Of a DNA stretch of 64,000 nt, positions 35,638-46,042 are shown one piece after another. Source of the stretch: Mycobacterium sp. 1274756.6 (GTDB lineage: Bacteria > Actinomycetota > Actinomycetes > Mycobacteriales > Mycobacteriaceae); assembly GCF_001668625.1 (NCBI RefSeq), contig NZ_LZLJ01000093.1, forward strand, positions 1 through 64,000, in the 5' to 3' direction. Position numbers and translations under genes: made by a program. Each line of letters starts with the position of its first letter. Within the stretch, counting starts at the first letter, position 1. The notes under the pieces are model-generated. The model had not been told where the DNA came from, ran no database searches, and saw nothing but the letters and a program-made list of their open reading frames with translations.

Positions 35638-36237
35638 TTAGCCGATGTCAGCGCCGCCCGGGGCGACCCAGCAGCGCTGAATGTGGTCGTCGACCATCCC
35701 GGTCGCCTGCATCAGCGCATAGGCGGTGGTCGGCCCGACGAACCGGAAGCCGCGCCGTTTGAGCTCGGCGGCCATCGCCCTCGATTCGGCGCTGGTGGCG
35801 GGCACGGTGGCCAGGTCGGCCGGCCGCGGGCGCGGCGGCGGGGCGAACGACCACAGCAGCTCGGCCAGGTCCTGCGGTGACCCCAGTGTCGCCGCGGCGC
35901 GGGCGTTGGCGATCGTCGCCTCGATCTTGGCGCGGTTGCGCACGATGCCCGGGTCCGCCAGCAGCCGGGCCACGTCGGCGTCGGTGAACCCGGCGACGGT
36001 CGCGACCGCGAAACCGCCGAACGCGCGGCGGAAGTTCTCCCGCTTGCGCAGGATGGTCAGCCACGACAGCCCGCTTTGGAACGCCTCCAGGCTCAACCGT
36101 TCGAACAGCGCGGTGCCGTCGCGCACCGGCCGGCCCCACTCCCGGTCGTGGTAGTCGCGGTAGAGGGCGGCGTCGGCGCCGCGGCCGCTGTCGGCCCAGC
36201 CGCAGCGGATCCGGCCGTCGCCGGCCGGTTCGCTCAC
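35638..36237 (-). CDS. tagA: DNA-3-methyladenine glycosylase I TagA
   Basis: A 199-residue base-excision repair enzyme. It has the Tag start RCGWADSG, then YHDREWGRPV and FERLSLEAFQSGLSW with the catalytic-site Glu. RGFRFVGPTTAYALMQATGM and the metal-binding DHIQRCW close the protein. It removes 3-methyladenine from DNA. The GTG overlaps the stop of the DivIVA-like gene as GTGA. Confidence 0.95.
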   Translation of the reverse strand: MSEPAGDGRIRCGWADSGRGADAALYRDYHDREWGRPVRDGTALFERLSLEAFQSGLSWLTILRKRENFRRAFGGFAVATVAGFTDADVARLLADPGIVRNRAKIEATIANARAAATLGSPQDLAELLWSFAPPPRPRPADLATVPATSAESRAMAAELKRRGFRFVGPTTAYALMQATGMVDDHIQRCWVAPGGADIG

Positions 36238-36563
36238 TCCTCGCCCGCGCGGCCGGCCGGGCGGGGGTCGGGCTGCGCGCGCGAATCGGCGACCGCCAGC
36301 TGGGCGCGCAGCTGGTCGAGTTCGCGGCCCAGCAGGTCGAGCACCCAGTCGACCTCGCTGGTCTTGTAGCCGCGCAGCACCTGGGTGAACTTGACCGCGT
36401 CGACGTCGCCGCCGGTGATGCCGGAGGCGGGCAGCACGGTGGCGGTGGTCCCGCGCGGCAGCGGCGGCAACGTCTCACCGCGACCGAACAGCATGCTCGC
36501 CAGCCCGAACAGGACCGCGGCGATCATCACCAGAACCAGCAGATACAGCAGCACCAATGTCAC
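36234..36563 (-). CDS. DivIVA-domain-like membrane protein (Rv1209-like)
   Basis: A 109-residue protein. One N-terminal span (LVLLYLLVLVMIAAVLFGLA) is followed by VKFTQVLRGYKTSEVDWVLD, the short DivIVA-type motif, and a short helical tail. It may sit at the membrane and mark cell poles or septa, but this is inference. It lies between gpgS (38 bp upstream) and tagA (overlapping). Confidence 0.8.
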   Translation of the reverse strand: MTLVLLYLLVLVMIAAVLFGLASMLFGRGETLPPLPRGTTATVLPASGITGGDVDAVKFTQVLRGYKTSEVDWVLDLLGRELDQLRAQLAVADSRAQPDPRPAGRAGEE

Positions 36564-36601
36564 AGAACCGATCCTGCCTCATGGCCCGGACGGCGGGACG
36601 G

Positions 36602-37561
36602 TCAGCGCGGACGCAGCGTGTTCATCGGGGGCCGGTCCTCCAGCGAGACCGGCACCGGCCGGGCCAGGTAGCCGTCCCGGTCGGGGTGGAACTGGGTCAG
36701 CTCCACCCCGGAGTCGCCGATGCCGCAGCGCGACAACAAGGTGGCGATGACCTGCCTGCTCATCGCGCCCAGCTCGGCCAGCGACCGGTTGCGGTGTGCC
36801 CGCACCCCGAGGTTGACCTGCGCGATCGCGTCCAGGCCCAGCCGGTCGTAGGTGTCGACCAGCAGCCCGATCTCCACCCCGTAGCCCGGCGCGAACGGCA
36901 CCGAGGTCAGCAGTTCGCGGCTGCCGGCGTACTCGCCGCCCAGCGGTTGCAGCACGCAGCTCAGCTCCGGGCGCAGCGCCGCCAGCAGCGGCCGCGCCAC
37001 CAGCTCGGTCACCCGACCGCCGCCGTTGGCGTCCTCGCTGCCGCCGACCTTCAGCGGCCGCCGGTAGAAGCTCTTCACCAGGTGGACGCCGTCCTCGGTG
37101 AGCAGCGGCGCGACCAGCCGCGGCACGAACATCGGGTCGGGGTCGATCAGGTCGGAGTCGACGAACACCACGATGTCGCCGCTGGTGGCCGCCAGCGAGC
37201 GCCACAGCGCCTCGCCCTTACCGGGCAGCGGCGCCACCTCCGGCAGCGCCTGTTCGCGGGTGACCACCCGGGCGCCGGCGGCGATCGCGCGGATCTCGGT
37301 GTCGTCGGTGGACCCCGAGTCCAGCACGATCAGTTCGTCGACCAGCCCGCCGACCACCGGCGCGATGCTGTCGATGACCGATTCGATGGTGTCCTGCTCG
37401 TTGAGGGCGGGCAGCACCACCGAGATGGTGCGGCCGGCTTTGGCCGCCTCCAGCTCCGCCACCGTCCAGGCCGGCCGGCTCCAGGTGCGACCGCCCAGCC
37501 AGGTGTCCCCGGGCCGGGTCGCGATCGCGCCGTCCGTGGCGGCCAGATCCGATGTCGTCAT
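36602..37561 (-). CDS. gpgS: glucosyl-3-phosphoglycerate synthase GpgS
   Basis: A 319-residue retaining GT81 enzyme. The UDP-glucose site shows VVLPALNEQDTIESV, DSGSTDDT and the metal triad DSDL. It also has GKGEALWRSL and the acceptor-site HRNRSL. It makes glucosyl-3-phosphoglycerate, the first step to methylglucose lipopolysaccharides. The start overlaps the folP2 stop as ATGA, an arrangement conserved with Rv1207-Rv1208. Confidence 0.96.
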   Translation of the reverse strand: MTTSDLAATDGAIATRPGDTWLGGRTWSRPAWTVAELEAAKAGRTISVVLPALNEQDTIESVIDSIAPVVGGLVDELIVLDSGSTDDTEIRAIAAGARVVTREQALPEVAPLPGKGEALWRSLAATSGDIVVFVDSDLIDPDPMFVPRLVAPLLTEDGVHLVKSFYRRPLKVGGSEDANGGGRVTELVARPLLAALRPELSCVLQPLGGEYAGSRELLTSVPFAPGYGVEIGLLVDTYDRLGLDAIAQVNLGVRAHRNRSLAELGAMSRQVIATLLSRCGIGDSGVELTQFHPDRDGYLARPVPVSLEDRPPMNTLRPR

Positions 37562-38442
37562 GCCAGTCCCCTCACCGTGCGCGCCGGGGCACGCTCACCG
37601 CGGATCGATGCCACCATCTCCAGCACCCGGCGGGTGGGCCCGACCTCGTGCACCCGGAACATCCGGGCCCCGGCGGAGGCCGCCAGCGCCGTCGCCGCCA
37701 ACGTTCCCTCCAGCCGCTCCGTCAAGCCCACACCCAGCGTCTCACCGATGAAGTCCTTGTTGCTCAGCGCCATCAGTACGGGCCACCCGGTTCTAACAAG
37801 GTCTTCCAGATGACGCAACAGCGCCAGCCCGTGGAAGGTGTTCTTGCCGAAGTCGTGGGTGGGGTCGACCAGCACCCGGTCGCGGGCCACCCCGGCGGCC
37901 ACGGCACGTTCGGCGGCGGCGGTGACCTCGCCGATCACCGCGTCGACCACACCGCGGGTGGTGGTGCCGTAGTGCACCCGGAACGGCCGGGTGCGCGGCG
38001 CCGCCCCGCCGGTGTGCGAGCAGACCAGCCCGGCGCCGAATTCGGCGGCCACCGCCGCCAGCTGCGGGTCCGCGCCCGCCCAGGTGTCGTTGATCAGGTC
38101 GGCGCCGGCCGCGCAGGCCTGTTTGGCCACCTCCGCCCGCCAGGTGTCGACGCTGATCAGCTGGTCGGGGTAGCGGCCGCGGACCCATTCGATGAACGGC
38201 ACCACCCGGGCGATCTCGGTGGCCGCGTCGACGTGCTCGCCGGGCCCGGCCTTGACCCCGCCGACGTCGACGGCGTCGGCTCCCTCGGCGATGACGCGGT
38301 GCACCGCGTCCTGGGCGGCCCGGTCGTCGAAGGTGGCGCCGCGGTCGTAGAAGGAGTCCGGGGTGCGGTTGACGATCGCCATGATCAGCGGGCGATCGCC
38401 GGCGACCGGGCGGCCGCACAGGGTTGCGTGCACGCTGTCCAT
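37558..38442 (-). CDS. folP2: dihydropteroate synthase homologue FolP2
   Basis: A 294-residue TIM-barrel protein. It has DHPS motifs IMAIVNRTPDSFYDRG, DVGGVKAGPG, INDTW and DPTHDFGKN. The M. tuberculosis counterpart is thought not to supply normal DHPS activity; its true role is unsettled, and linkage with gpgS is conserved. The ATG at 38442 agrees with the family start (TLCGRPVAGD nine residues in). Confidence 0.93.
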   Translation of the reverse strand: MDSVHATLCGRPVAGDRPLIMAIVNRTPDSFYDRGATFDDRAAQDAVHRVIAEGADAVDVGGVKAGPGEHVDAATEIARVVPFIEWVRGRYPDQLISVDTWRAEVAKQACAAGADLINDTWAGADPQLAAVAAEFGAGLVCSHTGGAAPRTRPFRVHYGTTTRGVVDAVIGEVTAAAERAVAAGVARDRVLVDPTHDFGKNTFHGLALLRHLEDLVRTGWPVLMALSNKDFIGETLGVGLTERLEGTLAATALAASAGARMFRVHEVGPTRRVLEMVASIRGERAPARTVRGLA

Positions 38443-38488
38443 AGTGCCTGGTCGGCGCCGCCCGCTCGGCAGGGGCGGGGCGATCGGG

Positions 38489-40270
38489 TCAGGCCTGCGG
38501 GCGGGTCCCGGCCGCCACCTCGTCGGGATACTCCGGGTAGAACGGCACGTATCCCTCCTGCGGCCCGGCCAGCACATGCAGCGGGTCGGTGACCTCGGCG
38601 CCGTAGCCCTGTTCGCGCAGCTCGACCTTGCGGCTCTTGAAGGTGCTGGTGTGCACCATCGAGTCGACCACCCGGACGAACAGCGGCACCGCGTACCCGG
38701 GCAGCCGCTTGGTGACGGCCTCGGCCAGGCTGCGTCCGTCGAACTCCGCGCCGTCGCGCAGTTTGACCGCGGCCATCCCGGCCCGCCCGCCGGTGCGGGG
38801 CACCTCGACGCCGAAGACCGCGCATTCCTCGACCTCGTCGCAGGCGCTGACCGCGGCCTCCACCTCGGTGGTGGCGACGTTCTCGCCCTTCCAGCGGAAG
38901 GTGTCGCCGAGGCGGTCGACGAACGCGCCGTGGCCCAGCCCCTGGGAGGTCATCAGGTCCCCGGTGTTGAACCAGCAGTCGCCGTCCTTGAACGCGTTGC
39001 GGATCAGCTTCTTCTCGGTGGCCTCCGGGTCGGTGTAGCCGTCGAACGGGGAGAGCTTGTTGACCGGGCTGATCAGCAGGCCCGGCTGCCCGGTGGGGAC
39101 CCGGCGCACCCGGCCGTCGGGGCCGCGCAGCGGCTCGCCGGTCTCCGGGTCGTACTCGACGTAGGCCAGCGGCATCGGCGCCATCCCCGCGGTGCGCGGC
39201 ATGTTCAGCATGTTGATGAACGCGGCGTTGCCCTCGCTGGCGCCGTAGAACTCGCAGATCCGGGGGATGCCGAACCGCTCGGCGAACTCGTCCCAGATCT
39301 CCGGGCGCAGACCGTTGCCGCAGATCACCCGCACCCGGTGCGCGCGGTCGGTGGGTTTGGGCGGCTGGTTGAGCAGGTAGCGGCAGATCTCACCGATGTA
39401 GACGAAGGCGGTGGCGTCGGCGGCGATCACCCGGTCCCAGAACCGCGACGCCGAGAACGAGGAGTCCAGCGCCAGCGTCGACCCGGAGTTGAGCACCGAG
39501 GACAGCGCCACCGTGAGCGCGTTGTTGTGGTACAGCGGCAACGCGCAGTAGAGGGTGTCGTCGCTGTGCAGCCGCAGCCCGAGCCCGCCGAACGCGGTCA
39601 GCGCCCGCAGCCAGCGGCGGTGGCTCATGATGCTGGCCTTGGGGAAGCCGGTGGTGCCGGAGGTGAAGATGTAGAAGGCGGCGTCTTTGGCCCGCACCTC
39701 GTCCACGCTCGGCGGGTTGAGGGTGGGCTGGTCGGCGGCCAGGCGCTCCAACTCCTCCACCGACAGCAGCCCGGAGGTCGTCGCGCCGCTGTCCTCGATG
39801 ACGCTGACCAGGTCCGCCTCGGTCACCAGCACCTTGGCGTCGATGAGGCCGAGGCTGTGGGCGAGGACCTCGCCCTGCTGGTTGTAGTTGACCATCCCGG
39901 CGATCGCGCCGCACTTGACCGCCGCGAGCATCATCAGCACCGCGTTGGGTGAGTTGCGCAGCATGATGCCGACCACGTCCCCGCGGGCGGCGCCGCGCGC
40001 CGCGAGCACCGCCGCGTACCGGTTGACGGTGGCGTTGGCCTCGGCGTAGGTGATCGTGGTGTCGGCGAAGCGCACGAACACCCGGTCGGCGTAGCGGGCG
40101 GCGCGGTCCTGGAACACCCGCCCGATCGAGGTGCGGGTGTTGGGGCGTGCCCGCAGCCCGGTCACCGCGCCGCGCAGGATCACCGGCAGATCGGGCAGCA
40201 GCCCGGGCAGGCGGGCAGCGATGTCGCGCACGCCCACCGAGGTGAGCGCCGCTGAGCCGTGATCGGACAC
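38489..40270 (-). CDS. fadD6: long-chain fatty acid-CoA ligase FadD6
   Basis: A 593-residue ANL-superfamily enzyme of the fatty-acid-transport/very-long-chain group. The P-loop reads YIFTSGTTGFPKA. ICEFYGASEGN and WFNTGDLM provide the adenylate site, followed by DRLGDTFRWKGENVATTEVE and a C-terminal Lys region SRKVELREQ. It activates fatty acids to acyl-CoA. The GTG at 40270 (preceded by GAGGGATAAC) matches the family start; ATG 40285 would add five residues. Confidence 0.93.
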   Translation of the reverse strand: MSDHGSAALTSVGVRDIAARLPGLLPDLPVILRGAVTGLRARPNTRTSIGRVFQDRAARYADRVFVRFADTTITYAEANATVNRYAAVLAARGAARGDVVGIMLRNSPNAVLMMLAAVKCGAIAGMVNYNQQGEVLAHSLGLIDAKVLVTEADLVSVIEDSGATTSGLLSVEELERLAADQPTLNPPSVDEVRAKDAAFYIFTSGTTGFPKASIMSHRRWLRALTAFGGLGLRLHSDDTLYCALPLYHNNALTVALSSVLNSGSTLALDSSFSASRFWDRVIAADATAFVYIGEICRYLLNQPPKPTDRAHRVRVICGNGLRPEIWDEFAERFGIPRICEFYGASEGNAAFINMLNMPRTAGMAPMPLAYVEYDPETGEPLRGPDGRVRRVPTGQPGLLISPVNKLSPFDGYTDPEATEKKLIRNAFKDGDCWFNTGDLMTSQGLGHGAFVDRLGDTFRWKGENVATTEVEAAVSACDEVEECAVFGVEVPRTGGRAGMAAVKLRDGAEFDGRSLAEAVTKRLPGYAVPLFVRVVDSMVHTSTFKSRKVELREQGYGAEVTDPLHVLAGPQEGYVPFYPEYPDEVAAGTRPQA

Positions 40271-40355
40271 GTTATCCCTCGCCATCTCTCGCCCCTGTCT
40301 CGTCTCCGGGTTCGCGCAGGCCGGGCGACCGCCTGCCGCCAGCCTAATCGGGCGG

Positions 40356-40907
40356 TCAGCCCGGCGCGCAGGCTATCAGCGCCGCCTCGAGGTCACTGAC
40401 CACCTGCAGCCGCTCCATCGCGCCCGGCGGCACGTAACCGCTGTCGACCAGCCCGTCGAGCCACCGCCACAGCCCGTCGTAGTGGCCGTCGGGGTCGAGC
40501 ACCACCACCGGCTTGTCGTGCATGCCGAGGTGGCCGGCCGTCCACGCCTCGAACATCTCCTCGAGGGTGCCGATGCCGCCGGGCAGGGTGAGGAACACGT
40601 CGGCGTGGTCTTCCATGATCTGTTTGCGCTGGCGCATCGTCTCGGTGACGATCAGCTCGTCGGCGTCCACGTCGGCCAGTTCGCGGCCGACCAGCGCCGC
40701 CGGGATCACCCCGACCGTGCGGCCGCCGCGGACCCGGGCCCCGGTGGCCAGCGCCCCCATCGCCGAGACGTTGCCCCCGCCCCACACCAGCGTCCAGCCC
40801 CGTTCGGCGATCGCCATCCCGACCTGCCCGGCCAGCGCCAGCAGCTCCGGATGGATCGGTCCGGACGCGCAGTACACGCACACCACCCACTCCGACGGCC
40901 ACCGCAC
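40356..40907 (-). CDS. LOG family protein (Rv1205-like)
   Basis: A 183-residue Rossmann-fold protein. It has the LOG signature PGGIGTLEEMFEAWT and the earlier GGGNVSAMGALATGA, with LIVTETMRQRKQIMEDHADVF between them. LOG enzymes release the base from cytokinin-type nucleoside monophosphates; the M. tuberculosis group includes the cytokinin-linked Rv1205. The GTG start is 7 nt after TAGCCT (40915-40920), so probably leaderless. Confidence 0.9.
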   Translation of the reverse strand: MRWPSEWVVCVYCASGPIHPELLALAGQVGMAIAERGWTLVWGGGNVSAMGALATGARVRGGRTVGVIPAALVGRELADVDADELIVTETMRQRKQIMEDHADVFLTLPGGIGTLEEMFEAWTAGHLGMHDKPVVVLDPDGHYDGLWRWLDGLVDSGYVPPGAMERLQVVSDLEAALIACAPG

Positions 40908-40914
40908 ACCGGAA

Positions 40915-40947
40915 AGGCTAGCCGGGGGGTGTCGGGCACCGTAAACT
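40915..40947. promoter_or_regulatory. back-to-back leaderless promoters (LOG gene and ATPase)
   Basis: TAGCCT (minus, 40915-40920) and TAAACT (plus, 40942-40947) serve start codons only 48 bp apart. Each -35 region must lie inside or beyond the other promoter. Confidence 0.5.
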
Positions 40948-40955
40948 CCGCCCCG

Positions 40956-42995
40956 ATGCCGATCCGGTGGAACGTCCCCCGCCACGCGGCCGCCCAGGAG
41001 CGACTCGATGCCGCGCTGTCGGGGGCCGCCCGCGGCGCGGTGGTGCTCGGGCCCGACGGGGTCGGCAAGTCCACGCTGGCCCGACTGGCCGCCGAACGGC
41101 GGGCCGCCGCCGCGCCGGGCACCGTGGTGCGCTGGGTGACCGGCACCCCGACCGAGCGGGCGGTGCCGTTCGGGGCGTTCAGCCACCTGATCGAGGTCGC
41201 TGAGATCGGCAAACCCGCCGCGCTGCTGCGGGCCGCGCGGGCCTCACTGGTCGGGGCCGGCGAGGAGGCCGACCTGCTGCTGGTGGTCGACGACGCCCAC
41301 GAGCTGGACCTGCTCTCGGCAACGCTGGTCTACCAACTCGCGCTGGCCGGGGCGGCGCGGATGGTGGTCAGCGCCCGCCCCGACGCGGCGGTCGCCATGC
41401 TCACCGCGCTGTGGACCGACGCCCTGCTCGAGCGCATCGACCTCACCCCGCCGGCGGGCACCACCGCCGCCGAGGTCGACGAGTTCCTCGCCGAGCTGCC
41501 GGCACCGGCCCGCGCGGTGGTCGACTACCTGGCGGTGGCCGAGCCGCTGTTGCTGCCGGCGCTGGCCGCGCTGGCCGGCGCCGACGCGGTGGAGCTGGCC
41601 GAGCGGTTCGGGGCCGCCGAGACCCGGGTGCGCGGTGGCCGCGGCATCGACCCGGTGGTCTACAGCGCGCATCCGCTGTTCACCGAGCGGGCGCTGGCCG
41701 CGCTGGGCGCGGACGGCGCGCGGGCACGGCGCACCGAGGTGCTTGGGCAGTTGCCGGCCGGGCCGGACGACCAGGTCAGCGACCGGCTGCGCCGTGCGGT
41801 GCTGGCCGTCGGCTCCACCGCGCCCCAGCCGGTGGACGAGGTGGTGGCGGCCGCCGGCGAGGCATTGCGCCTGGGGGCGCTGCGGCTGGCCGAACAGCTG
41901 GCCGAGTCGGCGTTGGAGCGCGGTGCCGGGTTGCCGGCCCGGCTGGTGCTGGCCACCGCGCTGGGCTACCGCGGCCGCGGGCGCGACGCCGACGCGGTGC
42001 TCGCCGCCGTCGACCCGGCCGGGTTGTCCGAAGCGGAGCTGCTGTCCTGGGCGTTGCCGCGGGCCGCCAACCAGTTCTTCGGGCTCGGCGAGCCCGAGCG
42101 GGCGACCGCCTTCCTGCAGTCCACCCGCAGGCGGCTGAACGACCCCTGCGAGCAGATCACCCTGGATGCGCTGGCCGCCACCTTCGCGATGAACGCCGGC
42201 AATCTCGACCGTGCCGTGGAGATCTCCGGGCGGGTGCTGGCCGCGCCGGAGGCCGGGGACACCGCGGTGGCCTGGGCTGGCAGCGCCGCCGCGCTGTGCG
42301 CCGCACGGCAGGGCCGCTTCGAGCAGGTCGGCCCGATGGTGCAGCGGGCGCTGGGCGCCGAGCACCCCGGTCTGCTGCGGTTCACCGTCGGGCTCGCCGA
42401 GGTGACCACGCTGATCCTGGCCGACCGGCTGGACGAGGCGCTGGAGCTGGCTCAGCAGTTCACCGACTTCGCCGAACTGCAGCAGCCCGGCCGGGCGATC
42501 GGCGAGGTGCTGCTCGCCGAGGTACTGCTGGCCGGCGGGCAGGCCGACCGCGCGGCGGCGCTGCTCGGGCCGGCCGCCGCCGCGCTGGAGCGCACCGGCT
42601 ACTCGTGGGGTCCGCTGTCGCTGATGCTGCTCGCCACCGCGCTGGCCCGCGGCGGCGACGTGGCGGCGGCGTCGAAAGCGTTGAGCCGCGCCGAATCCCG
42701 GCACGGCACCAAGTCGGCGCTGTTCACCCCGGAGCTGGGGGTGGCACGCGCCTGGCAGCGGGCGGCCATGAACGACCGGCACGGCGCGGTCCTCGCCGCC
42801 CGCGACGCCGCCCGGATGGCCGAGCGCGCAGGGCAGCGGGCGGTGGCACTGCGGGCGTGGCGGGAGGCGGTCCGGTTGGGCGACCGGCACGCCGCGGATC
42901 CGTTGGCGCGACTGGATGCGCGGGTCGGCTGCGCCGTCGGCGCGCAGGCACTCGCCGAGGCCCGCGCGCTGGCGGCGGGTCAGCCGCTCAGGTAA
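40956..42995 (+). CDS. LuxR-type P-loop ATPase with TPR-like repeats, no HTH (Rv1204c-like)
   Basis: A 679-residue protein. Walker [10 protein letters not shown] is at residues 32-40 and Walker [13 protein letters not shown] near 108. The C-terminal 400 residues are helical, alanine-rich, TPR-like repeats. Large ATP-binding LuxR (LAL/MalT) regulators share this plan but end with an HTH domain. Here the protein stops after the repeats, with no HTH. It may be a signalling ATPase or scaffold. Its stop overlaps the convergent dapE stop region by 16 bp. Confidence 0.8.
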   Translation: MPIRWNVPRHAAAQERLDAALSGAARGAVVLGPDGVGKSTLARLAAERRAAAAPGTVVRWVTGTPTERAVPFGAFSHLIEVAEIGKPAALLRAARASLVGAGEEADLLLVVDDAHELDLLSATLVYQLALAGAARMVVSARPDAAVAMLTALWTDALLERIDLTPPAGTTAAEVDEFLAELPAPARAVVDYLAVAEPLLLPALAALAGADAVELAERFGAAETRVRGGRGIDPVVYSAHPLFTERALAALGADGARARRTEVLGQLPAGPDDQVSDRLRRAVLAVGSTAPQPVDEVVAAAGEALRLGALRLAEQLAESALERGAGLPARLVLATALGYRGRGRDADAVLAAVDPAGLSEAELLSWALPRAANQFFGLGEPERATAFLQSTRRRLNDPCEQITLDALAATFAMNAGNLDRAVEISGRVLAAPEAGDTAVAWAGSAAALCAARQGRFEQVGPMVQRALGAEHPGLLRFTVGLAEVTTLILADRLDEALELAQQFTDFAELQQPGRAIGEVLLAEVLLAGGQADRAAALLGPAAAALERTGYSWGPLSLMLLATALARGGDVAAASKALSRAESRHGTKSALFTPELGVARAWQRAAMNDRHGAVLAARDAARMAERAGQRAVALRAWREAVRLGDRHAADPLARLDARVGCAVGAQALAEARALAAGQPLR

Positions 42996-44041
42996 CGGCG
43001 CAGCAGGTCGGTGGCGGCGGTGATCTGCGCGACCGGCACATGCTCGTCGCGGGTGTGCGCCAGGTTCGGGTCACCGGGTCCGTAGTTGACCGCCGGGACG
43101 CCGCGGGCGGCGAACCGCGACACGTCGGTCCAGCCGTACTTGGCGCGGACCTGTCCGGCCGCCTCGACCAGCGCCCGGGCCGCCGGGCGGTGCAGTCCGG
43201 GCAGCGCCCCGGCCGCCGCGTCGGTCTGTTCGATGGTGACGTCGAGTCCGGCGAAGACCTCCTCGACGTGGGTGAGCGCTTCGGCCGGGGACCGGTCCGG
43301 GGCGAAGCGGTAGTTGACGGTCACCGAGGCGGCGTCGGGGATGACGTTGCCGGCCACCCCGCCGTCGATGCGCACCGCCGACAGTCCCTCCCGGTAGCGG
43401 CAGCCGTCGATGTCGACACTGCGCGCCCGGTAGTCGGCCAGCCGCCCCAGCACCGCGCCCAGCCGGTGGATGGCGTTGTCGCCCAGCCAGGATCGCGCCG
43501 AGTGCGCACGGGTGCCGGCCGCGCTGATCACCACCCGCAGGGTGCCCTGACAACCCGCCTCGATGTAGCCGGCGGTCGGTTCGCCGAGCACGGCCAGGTC
43601 GGCGTCGAGCCATTCGGGCAGTTCGCGTTCGATGCGGCCCAGACCGTTGGCCGCGGCCTCGATCTCCTCGCAGTCGTAGAACACCAGGGTCAGGTCGTGG
43701 GCCGGGGCGGTGAGGGTGGCGGCCAGGTGCAGGAAAACCGCGACCCCGGATTTCATGTCCGCGGTGCCGCAGCCGTAGAGCTGGTCGCCGACCCGGCGGC
43801 TGGGCAGGTTGTCGGCCGCCGGGACGGTGTCGAGGTGGCCGGCGAGCAGCACCCGGCTGGGCCACCCCGACGCGGTGCGGGCCAGCACCGCGTTGCCGTT
43901 GCGAACGATCTCGAACCCGCGGGTCTGCGCGCGCAGCGCGGCTTCGACCTCGTCGGCGATGCGGGCCTCGTGGCGCGACTCGCTGGGAATGTCGACCAAC
44001 GCCGCGGTCAACGCGACCGGATCACCGCCTAAGTCCAGCAC
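42980..44041 (-). CDS. dapE: succinyl-diaminopimelate desuccinylase DapE
   Basis: A 353-residue M20 metallopeptidase. Metal ligands: His and Asp in [10 protein letters not shown], Asp in CGTADMKSG, the catalytic and ligand Glu pair in [12 protein letters not shown], then EPTAG. A dimerisation domain follows ([17 protein letters not shown]). It releases succinate to give LL-diaminopimelate for lysine and cell wall. The GTG start is 7 nt after TAGGCT (44049-44054). Length equals the M. tuberculosis enzyme within a residue. Confidence 0.96.
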   Translation of the reverse strand: MLDLGGDPVALTAALVDIPSESRHEARIADEVEAALRAQTRGFEIVRNGNAVLARTASGWPSRVLLAGHLDTVPAADNLPSRRVGDQLYGCGTADMKSGVAVFLHLAATLTAPAHDLTLVFYDCEEIEAAANGLGRIERELPEWLDADLAVLGEPTAGYIEAGCQGTLRVVISAAGTRAHSARSWLGDNAIHRLGAVLGRLADYRARSVDIDGCRYREGLSAVRIDGGVAGNVIPDAASVTVNYRFAPDRSPAEALTHVEEVFAGLDVTIEQTDAAAGALPGLHRPAARALVEAAGQVRAKYGWTDVSRFAARGVPAVNYGPGDPNLAHTRDEHVPVAQITAATDLLRRYLSG

Positions 44042-44048
44042 GCCTGGC

Positions 44049-44054
44049 AGCCTA
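44049..44054 (-). promoter_or_regulatory. -10 box of leaderless dapE
   Basis: TAGGCT ends 7 nt before the dapE GTG. Confidence 0.5.
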
Positions 44055-44123
44055 ACGGGTGGGACCCGACCCGAAGTGGGTATGCCGCGGGTGGGTGGGT
44101 CGGTCCGGACCGGAAGGAACCTG

Positions 44124-44939
44124 GTGGTGGCAGACGACGGCGAGGCCGTGCTGGCCGATGTGGTGGCGAGCGCACGGGATACGTTCGCCGACGGGCGGCT
44201 GCTCGCGGTGTATGCGCTCGGCAGCCTGGCGCACGGCGGGTTCAGCCCGCTGGTCAGCGATGTCGACACCGCGGTGATCCTCACCGATCCGCTCACCCCC
44301 GCCGATGCGGCGGCGGTGCACGGCCTGGGTGACGCGGTCCGCGCGCTCGGCTCCGACCTGCACGCCCGGGTCTCGATTTTCTGGGGGTCTCCGGCGTCGC
44401 TGCGGTCGGGCAGCACCGAGGGCCGGTTTCCCCCGCTCGACCGGCTCTGCCTGTTCGAGCACGGCCGGCTGCTGCACGGCCGCGACATCCGCGCGGAGCT
44501 GACTCCCCCGGGCCGCGCCGAGTTGACGGTGGCCGGCGCCCGCTTCGCCCTCGACCTGCTGGCCGAGCAGGTGGTGGACTGCGCCGCCGACCCGGCCCGG
44601 CTGAGCGCCGGTGGCGTCCGGGCGATGACCAAACTGGTGCTGTTCCCGGTCCGGTTCCTGTTCACCGCCGACACCGGCCTGGAGGGCACCAACCACGCCG
44701 CCGTCGACCACTACGCGGACCGCCACCGGGGCCCGGCCGCCGACCTGGTGGCCGCGGCGTTTCGGTGGCGCAGCGAGCCGCCCACCGACGCGGACGCCGA
44801 AGAATTGCTGCGCCGCGGCTTCGTCGCGCTCTACACCGACTACCTCGACGATCACATCCGGCGGTTGCAGTCCCTCGACGCAGCGCTGGCGCAGCGCTTC
44901 GAGCGGTGGCGCAGCGAACTGCGGGCCGCCGCGGGCTAA
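44124..44939 (+). CDS. nucleotidyltransferase-domain protein
   Basis: A 271-residue protein of the polymerase-beta-like nucleotidyltransferase superfamily. [16 protein letters not shown] has the GS...D-x-D catalytic pattern. A long helical C-terminal domain follows (about 110-271), as in adenylyltransferases that modify antibiotics, proteins or RNA. The substrate is unknown. GGAAGG lies 6 nt before GTG 44124; GTG 44127 is equally possible. It lies within the dapE-dapD interval, where I recall none in M. tuberculosis. Confidence 0.7.
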   Translation: MVADDGEAVLADVVASARDTFADGRLLAVYALGSLAHGGFSPLVSDVDTAVILTDPLTPADAAAVHGLGDAVRALGSDLHARVSIFWGSPASLRSGSTEGRFPPLDRLCLFEHGRLLHGRDIRAELTPPGRAELTVAGARFALDLLAEQVVDCAADPARLSAGGVRAMTKLVLFPVRFLFTADTGLEGTNHAAVDHYADRHRGPAADLVAAAFRWRSEPPTDADAEELLRRGFVALYTDYLDDHIRRLQSLDAALAQRFERWRSELRAAAG

Positions 44940-45949
44940 CGCCGGGGGTCTTCGGAGCCGGTCTCCGGCACCGGCGCGTCGTCGTGCGGGTCGAGGATGG
45001 ACCGGCGGCGCATGTCGACCGAGAGCGAGAAGATGTCCGAGCGGTTGTAGGTGCCGACGATGTCGTGCGCCTGTTTGGCGACGACCTCACGCTGCAGATC
45101 GAGTTCGGCGTGCAGAATGCCGTCCTCGGCCAGCGGCCCGGCCACCAGCCGGCCGTCGGGACCCAGGACCATCGACGCCGGGGCCGTCGCGCGCAGCGCC
45201 TGCTCGATGCGGGCGTCGCCGCGGGCCACCTGCTGCAGCGCGTCGTCGTCGAGGGTGGTGGCGGCGACCACGACGAACACCTTGCCCTCGAAGGCGTGCG
45301 CGGCCGCCCGCAGTTGGATGTTCGCCGGCAGGTCGTAGTCGTAGGTGTCGGTGCGGCCGTCGAACGGCCACGCCGGCGGGTAGGTGGCCAGGTGGAGGCG
45401 TTCGCCCTGGGCGAGCAGCGCGAAGCGGGCCAGGGTGTTGGTGTTCTCCCCGCAGATCAGCGCACCCATCTGCCAGCCGCCCAGGTCGACCGGACGCAGG
45501 TCGTAGGCGTCGCCGGGCGACCAGGTCAGGCGCTCGTACCAGGTGGCGACGAGCTTGCGGCGGTGGTTGACCAGCCGGCCGGACCGGTCGAAGACCAGGT
45601 TGGTGTTCCACACCTGGCCGAGGCTGTCCGGGTTGCGCTCGTTGACCCCGACCGACAGCACCACCCGGTGGGCGCGGGCGATGCCGCCGAGGCGCTCGCA
45701 CTCCGGCCCGGGCACGGTGATCGCGGTGTCGACCAGCCGTTCGTGGAAGTCGTGTTGGTCGATCGGCGCCAGCACGCCGTTCCAGATCGGGAAGCCGGCC
45801 ACGAAGCTCTCGCCGAACACCACCAGTTCCGCCCCGCCGTCCGCGGCCGCTCCGGCCAGCCCGTCGAGCTTGTCCAGGGTCGCGGCGAGGTCCAGGAAGA
45901 TCGGGGCGGCCTGTACGGCCGCCACCCGGACGGAGGGAAGCGCAGCCAT
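44936..45949 (-). CDS. carbon-nitrogen hydrolase (nitrilase/amidase superfamily)
   Basis: A 337-residue nitrilase-fold enzyme with the Glu-Lys-Cys triad visible as [21 protein letters not shown] and [14 protein letters not shown]. The branch with CGENTN and an aromatic-rich active-site entry includes nitrilases and cyanide-type hydrolases. The likely reaction is hydrolysis of a nitrile or amide to acid and ammonia; the substrate is unknown. Its end overlaps the nucleotidyltransferase stop by 4 nt. The ATG lies near no clear ribosome binding site. Confidence 0.85.
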   Translation of the reverse strand: MAALPSVRVAAVQAAPIFLDLAATLDKLDGLAGAAADGGAELVVFGESFVAGFPIWNGVLAPIDQHDFHERLVDTAITVPGPECERLGGIARAHRVVLSVGVNERNPDSLGQVWNTNLVFDRSGRLVNHRRKLVATWYERLTWSPGDAYDLRPVDLGGWQMGALICGENTNTLARFALLAQGERLHLATYPPAWPFDGRTDTYDYDLPANIQLRAAAHAFEGKVFVVVAATTLDDDALQQVARGDARIEQALRATAPASMVLGPDGRLVAGPLAEDGILHAELDLQREVVAKQAHDIVGTYNRSDIFSLSVDMRRRSILDPHDDAPVPETGSEDPRR

Positions 45950-46042
45950 CTGTCCATTGTCCCGGTTTGGCCGTGTCCCGGTTTGGCGGCACGGCCGGCG
46001 GGTACGTCCCCAGCAGACCCGGCGATAACAGGAGGGATCGCG

